NCBI GenBank assembly: GCA_025765595.1
Contig: JAIVFH010000122.1
Span: 28,191 to 92,190 of the forward strand
From: Obelidium mucronatum
Taxonomy: Eukaryota; Chytridiomycota; Chytridiomycetes; Chytridiales; Chytriomycetaceae
Reading direction: 5' to 3'
DNA: 64,000 bases
Shown here piece by piece: positions 45,798 to 57,796 of this stretch; within the stretch, counting starts at the first letter, position 1, and each line of letters opens with the position of its first letter. The position numbers and the translations under genes are program-made. The notes beneath the pieces were generated by a model. The model searched no databases. It saw nothing but the letters and a program-made list of their open reading frames with translations, and was not told the origin of the DNA.

Positions 45798-48722
45798 CTA
45801 TATTCCCAAAGTATTCAACCAAACAACCAACTCCCTCGCTGTCGGTCTCACACCCCCATCCATCTCCAAACAAGCACACATGATCCGAACAGCCTCAGGA
45901 TCCAATCGACTACCTCCACCACTCCCACCAAATCGCAACACCCCTTCCCCACCAGCAACACAATCTCCTTCTTGTAACCACCGATTCGCTTTAATCCCAC
46001 TCACACCAGCGCTACTACTTCCACCGCCTTGACACAAGGACTTCCGCATCTTAGCCCCATTCCTCGCAAACGTGCCCGCCACAGCTTGATCAACAGTTTC
46101 TCCCCCTTTAGGCATGCTCGAAACCTCAGGACCATACACACCAAACCCAGTTTGCAACCCAGACGCCCAAAACCCTCTCCGGATCCCCATCATCATATAC
46201 ACGCTCCCCTGCGCGCCATTGAACGGCTGCACCCCCGTCACTGCAACGAAAAGCGTGACTCCAACCGCGTACACGTCAACCGCGAAACTGTACTCTGCGG
46301 CGGATCCGGTGGGAAGAGTGAACATTTCAGGGGCCATGTACGCTTGTGTTCCGCGGCCGAGGCCGTCTGTGAGGGATCCGGTTCGGGATGAGCGGACGCT
46401 GGCTGCATCGCTGAGTTCGCTTTTGAAGCGGTCGACAAAGGACCGTGGGCTAAGACAGCTGCTGGTGTTGGGGACGGATGAATTGGTGTTGGGGAGGTAG
46501 AGGGATTCGCTTTGGATGGAGCTGTTTTCGCGGGAGATGGGGAACGGGATAGCTCGCGCTTGTGGGCTTGTGTTTGGGCTTTGGGTTAGATGCGGATAGT
46601 AGTTGGATGTGGTTGAAGAAGGGTTTCGACTGTGTTCTGCTGATGTGGTGGCTGATGATGCCGATGATGGCATAGGGAGACTGGATGGTGGTAATAGGTA
46701 CGACGTCGTGCTAGTATCTCGAAGATTCAGTTCATTCGGTGTCAATGACGGAGAGTCTGCTGATCTTTGGTGTATTGGTTGAAATTCGTTCACTTGTAAG
46801 GCATTTCCAAAATCAGCAAGCTTGATGTCAATGCTCTCAGTCAGCTATTCCAAATAAATATCAGTAAACTCATTTTGAATTTCGACAAGAAACTCACCAA
46901 ACAATTATGAGGCTTGATATCGTGATGGATAAACCCAAAGGAATGTACATAATCCACTGCACTGGCCAACTGTTTCGCCCATCGCATCCAAATATCTTGA
47001 CCTACGCCCCCACTGCCTTGTACTCGATTGATATAGTCCATCATTGTTCCATGAATCGCCAATTCCATCACAAGTAGAATCCGTGGAATTCCATCCTCAG
47101 TATCCTCGTCGTCATCATCTTCACTGTAGCCCACATCATCATCGTCGCTCCATCCACCAGTGTTGCTTGCTTCATCGCCGTCACGATCAGCAACCACGCC
47201 TTGTCCCAAAGAACTTCTCATTCTTCTCACACCACCACCACCACGAATAAAAGACGCTCTCCGTCTCCGCCTCCTCATCTGATTCCTTTGATCTCGACTT
47301 CCAGCGGCAGCAGCGGTTATCGTGGTTGAAGAATTTTCCTCTTCACTTGTGGTTCCAATCAGTTGGACAATATTTGGATGCCCCTTCAACAGCCGTAAAA
47401 CTTTTGCCTCCATCAGTGCGCCATCAAAGCATTCTCGCGTTGCATGCATTTGTTTGGCGGCGCACGGGAACGCATCTTGATCCGTTTGCAGTGAGATTTT
47501 GTCGAGTGAAGTTGCTGTTGATGCAGTCTTTGTTGTTGGTGGCTTTGTGTTATCGATGGAAGGCAGAGATGACGGTGACGTCAACGTGTAGTTGGAGAGG
47601 TATACTCGGGAATATCTGCCTTGGCCAAGATAATTCTTCGCCAAGGGGAGAAATAAAAGGTGTAGGTTTGCTGGATTTGGTTTCGCGAATTCTGAGAGAT
47701 TGTCTTGTTGCGGATGATCTTGTTCATCCGCCTTTGCTTCCATTGCTGGTTTTGATGTTTGTTTAGGCAGTGGTGGCTTTGCTGAAGCGGTTGGTGAAAG
47801 GTTCGTATTGGAATTCACAGTGGATGATTCACGATTTTGTTGAGAGCTGAGGGATGGCAGTATTGCTGTTCCAGCAATTACCGGTACTTGGTTTTTGGGA
47901 GTTGTAGGAGTACCAAGGGAGAAATTACTCATGGGGGATTCATCTGCCACTCGATCAAAGTTGTCGCGATTAAGCGCCAGTGTTCCAGTATCCCCGCCGC
48001 TACTTCGTCCAGGCGACATTGTGATACGAGAAAAGTCTGACGGCCCCAGAGCTTGTTCCAGATCGACAAACCCTCGATGTGCGCGAATTCTTTCAGAGTA
48101 TGGTTTCTCCTGACGGTTGTAGTTGGCAAGAGGAGGTATAACTCGACCCGGTGTGCCTGCAGAATATTCTCCTGAAGCCGCGGCTCCTTCTGTGCCGCTC
48201 TCGTGTGTCTTGGCATTCCCAGCGGCCAACAGCTGCTGCAGTTCGTGCGGCAGCATCTTCGAGGCAGGCTTGAGCACCGCATGCGACACGGCAAAGATGT
48301 CGTTGCGCGACTTTTTCTCGACAGCGGAGACTGAATTCGAATTCGAGGCCTGGCTCAGCCTTGCGCGCTCATCGTCCGTCAGAGAGACAAACGGGTGCGC
48401 AATCGAGTGCGAGGTTGAGTCAAAGAAGGACCGCGACTTGGACTTTGCCGCTGGCGCCTCGGCCGCCGCCTCCCAGAGGTCTCGCTTGGAGCCCAGCGGC
48501 GTTGTTTGCGACTGAGAGAAGGACCGCGATGGCGGCTGGCGTGAGAGGGGTCGGTGGTGGTTTGAGTACAAGGAAGAAAGAAAGAAAAAGAACAGAAAGT
48601 GCAGAAAGAATACAACGCACGATGCGGTCGATGCTTCCGTGGCTGCTGCTTCCCGCGTGGGTGTTTGAGTTGACTGGGGCAGCTGTGCCGTGGCTCTGCT
48701 GCTGGTGGGCAAGGTTTCTCAT
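45798..48722 (-). CDS. Serine/threonine protein kinase with large disordered insertions
   Basis: Start at 48720-48722 (MRNLAHQQQSHGTAAPVNSN), then an intron from GTGCGT to an acceptor before PPSRSFSQSQ. About 400 disordered residues precede the kinase domain. Kinase elements in order: Gly loop LGQGRYSRVYLSN, Lys in PCAAKQMHATRE, ALMEAKVLRLLKGHPNIVQL; a basic/acidic insertion (RRRRRRASF to SEDDDDEDTEDG, 47080-47290); LLVMELAIHGTMMDYINR; catalytic loop FIHHDIKPHNCL; after an intron IKLADFGNAL. A Ser/Pro-rich insertion of about 150 residues sits between DFG and GTQAYMAPEMF. The C-lobe continues through VDVYAVGVTLFVAVTGVQPF. HRD is HHD. The family is not pinned down. Confidence 0.82.
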
Positions 48723-48806
48723 TCCTCTGCCATCAAAACTCCAAAAAAAGAAACACGGCAAACGGAATATATTTAACACGGCAAATAAATCAACCCTCTC
48801 CGTCCT

Positions 48807-49441
48807 CTACGCTGGAACAATTGCAAGAACGCGTCGGCAAGCTGGGCACCGATGAACCTGGTCCTGACAACGTGGTGCTAAAAGAGGAACGCAGAAACAA
48901 CAGCCACATCCAATCAAACAGAGGAAAGCTGATGTTAAATATGCGAGGCAGCCTGGTGCATTTTCCACAATCGACACTACATTCGTCTGACAAGTTGTGG
49001 AAGGACAGAACATCAGCACCGAATCAGTCGTATCGATAACAAGCGTTTGCGGCAAGAGAGGTTCGAGGTCCGAGTGCTGAGAATGATGCGAATGAGAATG
49101 AGAGTACATTGAGGGCGGCGGCTGGGACCCCGAGTGGAATGTAAGAATAGTCTGGCCACTGTGGTGGACAAATCCCGACTGCGAGTGAGATTGGGAAGGA
49201 CGGCCGATGACGATTGGCGGCTGTTGCTGAAGGAAGACTGGCATTGCTTGAGTCGGCAGAGGAAAGCTTTGCTGGGATTGAGAGGCACCAGCATCGTCAT
49301 AACTACATACAGGTAAGTCACGAATGGGGTTAACGCCCCTTCCCTCCTAACTACTTACGCTGGCGGAGGCGGCTGTGATGCTTCTCCATTGGCTCGTTCC
49401 TGTTGTGTTTCCGAGAGTATGTCTTTCTTGGACGTTGTCAT
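48807..49441 (-). CDS. LITAF-domain membrane-associated zinc protein
   Basis: Start at 49439-49441 (MTTSKKDILSETQQERANGE); the exon ends after PPPP and an intron with GTAAGT donor and GTAG acceptor joins to YDDAGASQSQQSFPLPTQ. The N-terminal part is Gln/Ser/Pro/His-rich and disordered (HSHSHHSQHSD). The C-terminal 70 residues form the LITAF fold: a Cys pair in FCPSTTCQTNVV, a hydrophobic membrane-facing stretch (CLAYLTSAFLCLIGCGCCFC) and a closing Cys pair in HRCPACRRVLAIVPA. The first pair is CPSTTC instead of the usual CPxC, a small departure. LITAF proteins sit on the cytosolic face of endosomal membranes. Confidence 0.85.
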
Positions 49442-49578
49442 TTTCGTTGAAGTTATAATCTGGGTTATAATATTCGTGGGGCCAGCTTGAAAGCAAGATT
49501 CACGATATCTTCCTCTTACATAAAACATATATTCAAACATTATATCAGTGGCTAATGGTAAAATTGAAACAGCAATTG

Positions 49579-50391
49579 TCAAGCGTAAGCTTGCACGCAA
49601 AAATCCAGCTCTTCGTCCACAAACTCCTCACTCTCAAACACAATTTCCTCTACTTCAGAGCTGAAAGTTATCTTTTGGCTATTGCATAATTTTCCCTTCT
49701 CTGACGCTAAACTATATCGCCACTTCTTCCGATTGGTTGGGACCTTCAAAATGCTCTTCACATTCTCCGGCTGAATATACGGCTTGATACCAAGAGTTTG
49801 ATTTTTCCACGCCACCAATGCGATCCGAGTATCCTTAAAGAGTGGTCGTGCTTTCAGTTCATCTCTGTTCTCTTGGACAGTCTGTTCAAGGAACTCAACC
49901 TCCTTTTGTAGATATCTCACTTTCCCGTCAAATACGAGTCGCATGTATGTTTTCATGTTGTTCTGCTGAAGTTCTTCATCATCCGGCTTTGTTGGGCTTG
50001 TGTCACTTATTGGATGTACCGCCGGAGACAGCGGAAGCCCATCCACGGACGCATTTACAAAGTATTTGTCTGTAGTTTCAGATTCAGCAGGATCCGGAGG
50101 GTTGGTGTTTTGTTCGCTCCCACCCAACAACACTTGGTTTAAAGCAACTCCTGACTCTGAACAATTCGAAGACGGCTTCATCCCAGCTTCCTTCACAATA
50201 GCCAAATCGAGCCCGCATTTCGATGGCGGAGTTCCTTGCTTGGTCAGCTTCTCGGCATGATGTTGGTACTTTGCCAGCTGCTGCTTGGCTCGAGCCAGGT
50301 CCCACTGGTCAAGCAGCCGCCCGACTACGGCTGTTGGTGAGTATCCTTTGTTGCGGTCCAGCTTTAGTTTCCAAGTGGCGAAGTTTGGCAT
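49579..50391 (-). CDS. Unidentified single-exon protein with a coiled coil
   Basis: 270 codons, no intron. The N-terminus reads MPNFATWKLKLDRNKGYSPT and continues with a helix (LLDQWDLARAKQQLAKYQHH). The middle is disordered (Ser/Thr/Pro/Asp-rich). A second charged helix (GKVRYLQKEVEFLEQTVQEN) looks like a short coiled coil, and the C-terminus is acidic (EVEEIVFESEEFVDEELDFC). I do not recognise it. It is divergent from the first fungalysin. Confidence 0.65.
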   Translation of the reverse strand: MPNFATWKLKLDRNKGYSPTAVVGRLLDQWDLARAKQQLAKYQHHAEKLTKQGTPPSKCGLDLAIVKEAGMKPSSNCSESGVALNQVLLGGSEQNTNPPDPAESETTDKYFVNASVDGLPLSPAVHPISDTSPTKPDDEELQQNNMKTYMRLVFDGKVRYLQKEVEFLEQTVQENRDELKARPLFKDTRIALVAWKNQTLGIKPYIQPENVKSILKVPTNRKKWRYSLASEKGKLCNSQKITFSSEVEEIVFESEEFVDEELDFCVQAYA

Positions 50392-50748
50392 TATCGAAAA
50401 GCAATCTTGTGCGATTGTAATCGGAGAATTTGCCGGAGAATTTCAAACATCTGACGGTTCGTGAGAACCCAGAAAACTGAACCCAAAGAGGTGCAGCATA
50501 CTGCTATTAAATGACGGATATAAAAAAAAAGAATTGCATACTTCTTCTGTAACGAAACTTTGAGTTTCATTATTGGTTTTCAAATATTAATATCTAAAAA
50601 TCTGAAGTCTTGATGAAAATGACAATGAACAAAACCCCGTCAAACAATCCATTCCTGGCTGCAGAATTCATTGAATCTAACACCCACTTGGAATTCATAT
50701 AAATAGTAAAAATACTCTTTCGGTAACAGTCTCTTTTCACCCACCATT
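50392..50748. promoter_or_regulatory. Divergent promoter upstream of the first fungalysin
   Basis: 357 bp between the unidentified gene and the fungalysin start. It contains a TATA-like TATAAATAG about 50 bp before the fungalysin ATG (50698-50706). A similar TTATATACTATAC occurs ahead of the second fungalysin (about 53650), consistent with inducible secreted enzymes. Confidence 0.5.
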
Positions 50749-53263
50749 ATGCATTCCCCAGCATTCTTCATCAGCATCCTTGCATTATCTGCATCCTACT
50801 CTGCCGCTGCTCCTTTGAGCGCCAAGCGACCCTCGACTATGCCATCCTACTGGCAACCAACTGCAGTCGCGGCTCCTATTCCGGTAAACAACGGAACCCC
50901 CTCTAGCTTTGCTGGTACCACTAGTTCCGCCGGAATCAGCCCACAAGATGCTGCCATTATGGTCGAGCACATGATGCTTGGAGAAATGGGAATGTCCAGC
51001 AACGATTTCACAATTTCCAACTCGTATGTATTGTTTCCAGTGAAAAAAAAACTATGGTTGTCGTTGGCATGGATCTAACTCCAAAACAGATATTCTTCTT
51101 CTATCTGCCAAGGAATGAGCCACGTCTATGCAACCCAAATGTTCCAAGGCTTGCCTATTGCAAACGCCGTGTCAAACTTTAACATTGCCGCCTCCGGTGC
51201 TATGCTCTCTGGTCACCAAAGTTTCGTCCCGGCTTCCATCATGGCCAAAGCGACTCCAGTTTCCAAGAGAGATGCCCCCATCATCCCGCCTGAACAAGCT
51301 GTTCTGAACTTTGCCCAAGCAAATGGGTTCAAGGTGACGGACAAGTTGTCAAGCACCCCCAAGGGAGATGGATTCGCGATTTCTGGTGCGAGTTTCGCGA
51401 ATGGTCCTATTTTGGCAAGTCAGAAGTACTACCAGACTGCTGATGGGTTGGTTCACACTTGGGATTTGAATGTTAATATGAACGATAACTGGTATGGATG
51501 CTTCTTTTTTTGTAAAAAAAAAAATTTCAGTGATTTCTTACTCTTTTTGTCTATAATAATAACCCGTACTTTATTTTTGTGTGTTTATAGGCAGAACGCT
51601 TTTGTGGACTCAGCTTCCGGAAAAGTTGTGGCTGTTTCAAACTGGACTTCTGATGCCAAGAAAACCAGAAAGGCTGGAAAGCAGGGTACTGCCGCTGGTG
51701 GTGCTGCGGCTGGTGGTGCTGCGGCTGGTGGTGCTGCCGCTGGTGGTGCTGCCGCTGGTGGTGCTGCGGCTGGTGGTGCTGCCCCTGGAGCCGCTGGAGC
51801 TGCTAGCAACCCACCACCAACTGCCCCAACCGTCCCAGTTACACCAGGAGTCATTCCTCCAGCGACTTACAACGTCATTCCAATGGGAAAGACCGACCCA
51901 GTCCAAAACAACGGCCTTACGGCCGTTACTACCCCATGGGACCTGAACGCTTCTCCCAACGGCTGGCACATTGTTGGAACCACCCAAAATACCGACTTGA
52001 GTGGAAACAACGTCATTGCTCAATCCAATCCAAACAATTTGCAAGACCCAAACGCGTTGGCTGCCCTCACACGTCCTACTTCGGCGAATCTCCAATTCCA
52101 GAGTCAATTTGATGCTACTCAAGGACCAACAGCTCCAACCAACAGAGATGCCGCCACCACAAATTTGTTCTACGTATCAAACAGTGTGCATGACATCTTT
52201 TACAACTATGGCTTCACTGAAGCTGCCGGAAACTTCCAGATCTCCAACAACGGTAAAGGGGGTGCGGATAACGATCCAGTTATTGCAAACAGTCAAGACG
52301 GATCGGGAACCAACAACGCAAACTTTGCAAGTCCACCTGATGGACAGGTTGGAATTATGAGGTGTGTTTTATTCTGCGGTTTTGATATTCTCAGGATATT
52401 CAACTCAAAATTGACTGTATGACCCTTTCTCGATTAGAATGTACACCTTTACCGTGAGCACTCCAAACAGAGATGGATCTTTGGAAAACGATATTATCGT
52501 AAGAACTCCCATTCACGTAGACTTCGAGTGAAATCTGATTTCCAAGACTCTTTTTTTAGACTCACGAGCTGGCGCATGGTCTCTCCAACAGATTGACCGG
52601 CGGTCCAGCCAACGCCAACTGTCTTCAAACTCTTGAAGCCGGAGGAATGGGCGAAGGATGGTCTGACGCGTTTGCATTAATTACGTCGCTCCCAGACGCC
52701 AACACCAGAACCACGGATGTGACAAGTGGTGGATACGTTCTCAACAATCCTAAAGGAGTTAGAAACTTCCCCTTTTCTACAAACTTGGCGACAAACCCAT
52801 TGACTTTCAGCAGCTTGGCTCAATTGAATGAAGTCCACAATATCGGAGAAGTCTGGACTGCCATGTTGAAGTGAGTTTTCTTTCTTCATCGTGGTTTACT
52901 ATATCTCATCATCGCCCAACATTTTTTTTCAGCGAGGTCTTGTGGAATATGATTGACATCTCCGGAAAGACTCCCACCGCACAATTGGTTTCAAGCGCTG
53001 GCGCCAAAACCGGAAACGTTGATTTGATGCTCCTAATGATTGCTGGAATGAAGATGCAGCCTTGCAACCCTACATTCATTCAAGCTAAAAACGCGATTCT
53101 TGCTGCTGAGGCTGCTATGTACAACGGCAAGTATGCATGTGCTATTGCGAACGGGATGGCGAAACGTGGGCTTGGTGTGAATGCTGTATCTGCTGGTGAC
53201 CCAGGCTCTGGAAAATTCACTGCTAATCAGGACTTGCCAGCTGGTTGCACTAAGACTTTCTAA
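50749..53263 (+). CDS. Fungalysin-type metallopeptidase (M36), copy 1
   Basis: Secreted zinc endopeptidase. A signal peptide (MHSPAFFISILALSASYSAA) is followed by an FTP-type propeptide (YATQMFQGLPIANAVSNFNI, KYYQTADGLVHTWDLNVNMN). A low-complexity linker of repeated AAGG units (51690-51785) precedes the catalytic domain (PATYNVIPMGKTDP onward). Catalytic motifs: FYVSNSVHDIFYNYGFTEAA, zinc motif HELAH with GLSNRLTGG (52564-52603), and the third ligand in GGMGEGWSDAFAL. It ends GSGKFTANQDLPAGCTKTF. Six or seven exons. Fungalysins are expanded in some animal-associated chytrids, but the host range cannot be read from this. It is a tandem paralogue of the next gene. Confidence 0.93.
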
Positions 53264-53676
53264 GAGTCTTGTCTCGTTTTTGTGTTTCCTGTTTTATCTC
53301 TCTTTACAAAATTGCATCTGTAGTTTTTACCCACGACAATCAAATAACAAACCAGCATCTTTGCATTTTATCTTTTTATAAAATTGAATATCAAGGATAT
53401 TGTGAATCACCAATTTGATCACAGATGAAATGAGCTCATTTTGCATCCTTACCGCACCGATTTGGAGAGCCTCCTAGCTTTTGGAATCTCATGCAACTTT
53501 CATAATGAGTCTTGTTACTGGTGGCAGGCTGTACGAAAAGTCATCAATGAGACTTGTTATGAAATTTTTTGACAATGCCAATAAAGAGGGAATTCCCGTC
53601 AACCATTTTCAGCATCTTAACATAATAACATAAAAAAGCATTTCAGACATTATATACTATACACAAGATCTACATC
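53264..53676. other. Spacer between the two fungalysins
   Basis: 413 bp of AT-rich sequence with no gene. A TATA-like run (ATTATATACTATAC) lies about 25 bp before the second start codon. Confidence 0.5.
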
Positions 53677-56072
53677 ATGCATCCTCCTAGATTCTTCATT
53701 GGCCTCCTTGCTGTATCTGTCATTTCCGTTATGAGAGGCGTTACCGCTGCTCCAGTTTCTGCAACCTCTGCTGTTAATATGCCAGGCTTCTACCAGCCAA
53801 CTTCAGTTGCTGAAAATATTTCGAATGTTTCATCTGCCAAGTTTGCTCCAGAGAAGCCATTTACACTGCAGGATGCTACTGAAATGGTCCAACAGCACTT
53901 GGTTGCGGAAATGGGGATGAAACCGAATGATTTCAAAGTTACAAACTCGTGAGTGTGCTGCTTCTTTTGTTTCTTTTATTCATGTGGCCACTTTCAGATA
54001 TCACTCTAAGCTATCCGGCTTGAATCATGTGTATGCTGTGCAAATGTTCGAAGGACTCCCAATCGCCAACGCCGTTTCGAACTTCAACATTGATGCCAGC
54101 AGTACTAGCGGTGGCGCAGTCATGGCATCCGCGCACCAGAGTTTTGTTTCCCAACAGAAGTTGGCGAAAGCTGTTCCAGTCCACAAGCGAGACGCGCCTG
54201 TGATTTCAGCCGATCAAGCTGTCTTGAATTTTGCTAAAGCAAAAGGATTGAAAGTGACGGATAAGTTGACGGTGAAAAAGAATGAGAAGGGTGCCGGGTT
54301 CCTTGTAACTGGCGCTAGTTTCGCGATGGGGCCGATTCAAGCGACGGAAAAGTACTATCAGACGGCTACTGATTTGGTTCATACTTGGGACTTGAATGTT
54401 AACATGGAAGACGCTTGGTGAGTACTATTAGTAAATGTATTATTCTTTCAGTGAGGACACTTTTATTGAAACTCGGTTATTTTCAATGAAGGATGAATGC
54501 TTTCGTGGATTCTGCCACTGGTAAAGTTGTGGGACTTGCGAATTGGACATCCAATCATTCAGCTTCCGGCGCTCAAAAAAAGAAAAAGAAGAAGGCCAAG
54601 AAGGTTCAGAAAAAGCCGGCTGCTCCAGCTCCAGCTCCAGTCCCTGCACCAGCGCCTGCACCAGCGCCTGCACCAGCGCCTGCACCAGCGCCTGCACCAG
54701 CCCCACAACCAGATGCTGGGCCAATCCAGCCGGCAACGTACAACGTTGTTCCCATCGGAAAAACAGATCCAATTCAAAACAATAACGGTCTTACTTCGGT
54801 CACGAGTCCATGGGACCTCAAGGCATCCCCCAACGGATGGCACAATGTCGGAGCCACAGCGAACACCGACTTGAGTGGAAACAATGTTCTAGCTCAATCC
54901 AACCCAAACAACTTGCAAGATCCAAATGACTTGGCTGCTCTCCCTCGCCCAGTCTCTGCGAACCTCCAATTCCAATTCCAGTTCGACCCTGCTCAAGCCC
55001 CAACTAACCCAGTCAATCGCGACGCGGCTACAACAAACTTGTTCTACGTGGCAAACAGCATGCACGATATCTTTTACAACTATGGATTCACAGAGGCTGC
55101 GGGAAACTTTCAGATTGTAAACAATGGCAAGGGCGGAGTTGATAATGATCCTGTGATTGCGAATAGTCAAGACGGATCCGGAGTCAACAATGCGAATTTC
55201 GCAAGTCCTCCAGATGGTCAAGTTGGAATTATGAGAATGTTTACTTTCACGACCACGACTCCGAATCGAGACGGATCACTTGAGAATGATGTTGTGGTGG
55301 GTTACCATTCTTGACCACTTTTTCAGTATTTTGGTTATTGACCTTCGTTTATTTTCAATCTATAAAGGCGCATGAAATGACGCATGGGCTTTCAAACAGA
55401 CTTACTGGTGGCCCAGCCAACGCCAACTGTCTTCAAACATTGGAAGCTGGCGGAATGGGTGAAGGCTGGAGTGATACTTTCGCGTTGATGGTCTCTCTCC
55501 CGGATGACGCAACTCGTGCAACAGACTTAATCACTGGAGGATATGTTCTGAACAACGCAGCGGGAGTCAGGAATTTTCCCTTCTCGACCAACCTGGCGAC
55601 AAATCCACTGACATTTGCAAGTTTGAACAAACTTAATGAAGTTCATAACATTGGAGAAGTGTGGACTGCGATGTTACAGTTGAGTTTTTCTTTTACTTGA
55701 ATTTCTCATACGTAATTTGTTGATGTTTTCTTTATCTATAGTGAGGTCATGTGGAACATGATTGATGTTTCTGGCAAGACTCCGTCATCCAAGATCGTAT
55801 CGAGTGCGTGCACCAACACTGGAAACACTGACTTGATGCTTCTTTTGATAGCTGGAATGAAGATGCAGCCTTGCAACCCCACATTCATTCAAGCTAAAAA
55901 CGCGATTATTGCTGCTGAGGCCGCCATGTTCAAGGGAAAATACGCATGTGCGATTGCGAACGGGATGGCGAAACGTGGGCTTGGTGTGAACGCTGTATCT
56001 GCTGGTGACCCAGGCTCTGGACAATTCACTGCTAATCAGGACTTGCCAGCAGGCTGTACCAAGTCGTTTTAA
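53677..56072 (+). CDS. Fungalysin-type metallopeptidase (M36), copy 2
   Basis: Same layout as copy 1: signal peptide (MHPPRFFIGLLAVSVISVMR), propeptide (YAVQMFEGLPIANAVSNFNI), linker, then the catalytic domain with FYVANSMHDIFYNYGFTEAA. The zinc motif is HEMTH followed by GLSNRLTGG, and the third ligand lies in GGMGEGWSDTFAL. It ends GSGQFTANQDLPAGCTKSF. The linker at the same position is a different low-complexity sequence: a basic patch (KKKKKKAKKVQKK) then repeated Pro-Ala units (54625-54705). The last exon (55742-56072) is nearly identical to that of copy 1, as expected after recent duplication or gene conversion. Confidence 0.93.
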
Positions 56073-56188
56073 TCACCACCTTGCATCCAAATTTTTTTAA
56101 AAAAGGTTTTTTTTTCTCAAATGCATCATTTTCACTGCACCATTAAAAACTTCAAGTATTATATATTCCTGCATTAAATAAAAAGTAA

Positions 56189-57340
56189 CTAGAGTCTAAT
56201 CTTCTTCAGAGGGCTCAAAGTAATAATTGATTCTGTCCATTCAGGACTTACTGAGTAGTAATCCCATGGACTCAAGTTCCGAAGACCCCCACAGTTACAA
56301 CAGTTTTGAGGTGCTGGAGGTGATATTAATTCAGGGGTAGGTGATGCAACAGATTTAGAGAGCGGGCTAGGGCAAGGACTTTTTGATTGATTGGTATCTG
56401 AAGGTACGTCCAAAGTACGTTTCTTTGATTTCGAATTAAGCTCACTGTTGTTGGCCAGCAATGACGGTATCTTGAGATCAGTGGCAAACTTTTCGAAACC
56501 ACTACCTGAAGGAGTTCTCAAGGTTTCCCCAAGTTTTAATTTGCGACGCATGTATCCAGCACTATGTGCTGGAGAAGGAGGTGGGATTATGTCGGCGTCA
56601 TCATAAAAGTGTTCCACATCCTGTGGATAAAAGCAAGAGATGACTCTGTACTTGCAGTTGTCGCTTCCAACAATTGTGATGGTCCGTTTGGCAAAGCCAT
56701 GCTGTACTTGACGGGTGTTGGGTCTGTATGATGTTGTTGCGAAACGGCAGCGTTCGGTGGCTTGAGGAATATCAGAACTTGATTGCTTTTTTCCTTTTGT
56801 AGACTCAACTTCTCGATAAAGAAGAAAGGAGCCGTGGATGCGCGACGGTGACCATGATTCGCCATCTTCAGGAAGAATGATTAGAAACGGGAAACCAGAA
56901 ACTATCAAGAAAGTACCTCGCCATCGAGACAGTTGGGTATTTGCTGAAGACTCCATGAATACAATAACTGAGCCGCTTCGCAGCGATGCATTGGCTGGCA
57001 CGACTCGCAGGGGTCGAATCACGCCTGCCAAACAAGCTTCAACGAGCAGTTGGGCATCACGCTTGTCTTTCACGAAGCCAAACCAGGACTCAAATGGAGT
57101 AAGTTCCTTGCACGCTAGGGCTAGCTCCGAAGGGGCAGTGGCAGTGGCAGTGGCAGTGGGCTGGTTGCTTCCAAGCTCGGACCCATGTGCTCTGACACTT
57201 GCCTCTGTGGGAGGAATGGCTGAACCCAACAAGCTTGGCAAGTCGAGCGTCGCTGGTGCGGGCGTTCTTTGCGGCGAATCCAAGATGTGCAATTGCGTGG
57301 CAGTGGCTGTCTGGGGAAGCAAGGCCGAGACCGTAAGCAT
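56189..57340 (-). CDS. WOPR-domain (Gti1/Pac2 family) transcription factor, second copy
   Basis: Single exon of 383 codons. A disordered leader with a Thr-Ala repeat (TATATATAP) leads to the WOPR domain: WFGFVKDKRDAQLLVEACLA, LRSGSVIVFMESSANTQLSR, WRGTF, SWSPSRIHGSFLLYREVEST and, in the second lobe, HGFAKRTITIVGSDNCKYRV with ISCFYPQDVEHFY. The WSPSR..GSFLLYR block, which contacts DNA in this family, is intact. The C-terminus has Lys/Arg-rich and Ser/Pro-rich stretches. It is divergent from NAT9. Unlike the first copy (13223-14931) it has no introns, so it may have arisen by retroposition or intron loss. Confidence 0.88.
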   Translation of the reverse strand: MLTVSALLPQTATATQLHILDSPQRTPAPATLDLPSLLGSAIPPTEASVRAHGSELGSNQPTATATATAPSELALACKELTPFESWFGFVKDKRDAQLLVEACLAGVIRPLRVVPANASLRSGSVIVFMESSANTQLSRWRGTFLIVSGFPFLIILPEDGESWSPSRIHGSFLLYREVESTKGKKQSSSDIPQATERCRFATTSYRPNTRQVQHGFAKRTITIVGSDNCKYRVISCFYPQDVEHFYDDADIIPPPSPAHSAGYMRRKLKLGETLRTPSGSGFEKFATDLKIPSLLANNSELNSKSKKRTLDVPSDTNQSKSPCPSPLSKSVASPTPELISPPAPQNCCNCGGLRNLSPWDYYSVSPEWTESIITLSPLKKIRL

Positions 57341-57796
57341 AATGTTCGTTGCGGTGCTGGATGGGTATTTGGTTCTGGTGCTAAGGATGTGGCGTTAGAC
57401 GGCAGCGAGAGAATACACCAGGCTCCGTTCACGCTTCTTACATTCAAGCTGTAGAGCGATGCGCTGCTAATTGTTAGATGCAGTTATGCTCCACTTGGAA
57501 AATAATTTCAGATTCATGAAAAAATTCAGAGTTATTTGTGGACCAACCCCCATGTGCTCCGAGTTTTGTCATCTAAGCTTACAAATAGCTTCAACCTTTT
57601 GGCAAAAGATAACAACTCAGATAACCTCATGGCTCGGATTCTATTTGGCTAACCCACATGAAAAAAAAATTCATGTTCCGTTCGGTTCCCTCCTTTTCAT
57701 ATTTTTTTCGTCTGGTGTTTACGAAGGACTCGGAAGAAGACTGTCTTATACTGTCTGTGTTGCTTGCTCTGAAGTTGGCACAAAAAAATCACCGCC
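57341..57796. promoter_or_regulatory. Divergent promoter, WOPR factor and NAT9
   Basis: 456 bp between the divergent starts. No clear motif or gene. Confidence 0.45.

Noticed and set aside
47326..48855. Plus-strand frames over the disordered kinase N-terminus
   Set aside because: Low-complexity coding on the other strand explains them, and the kinase frame carries clear motifs.
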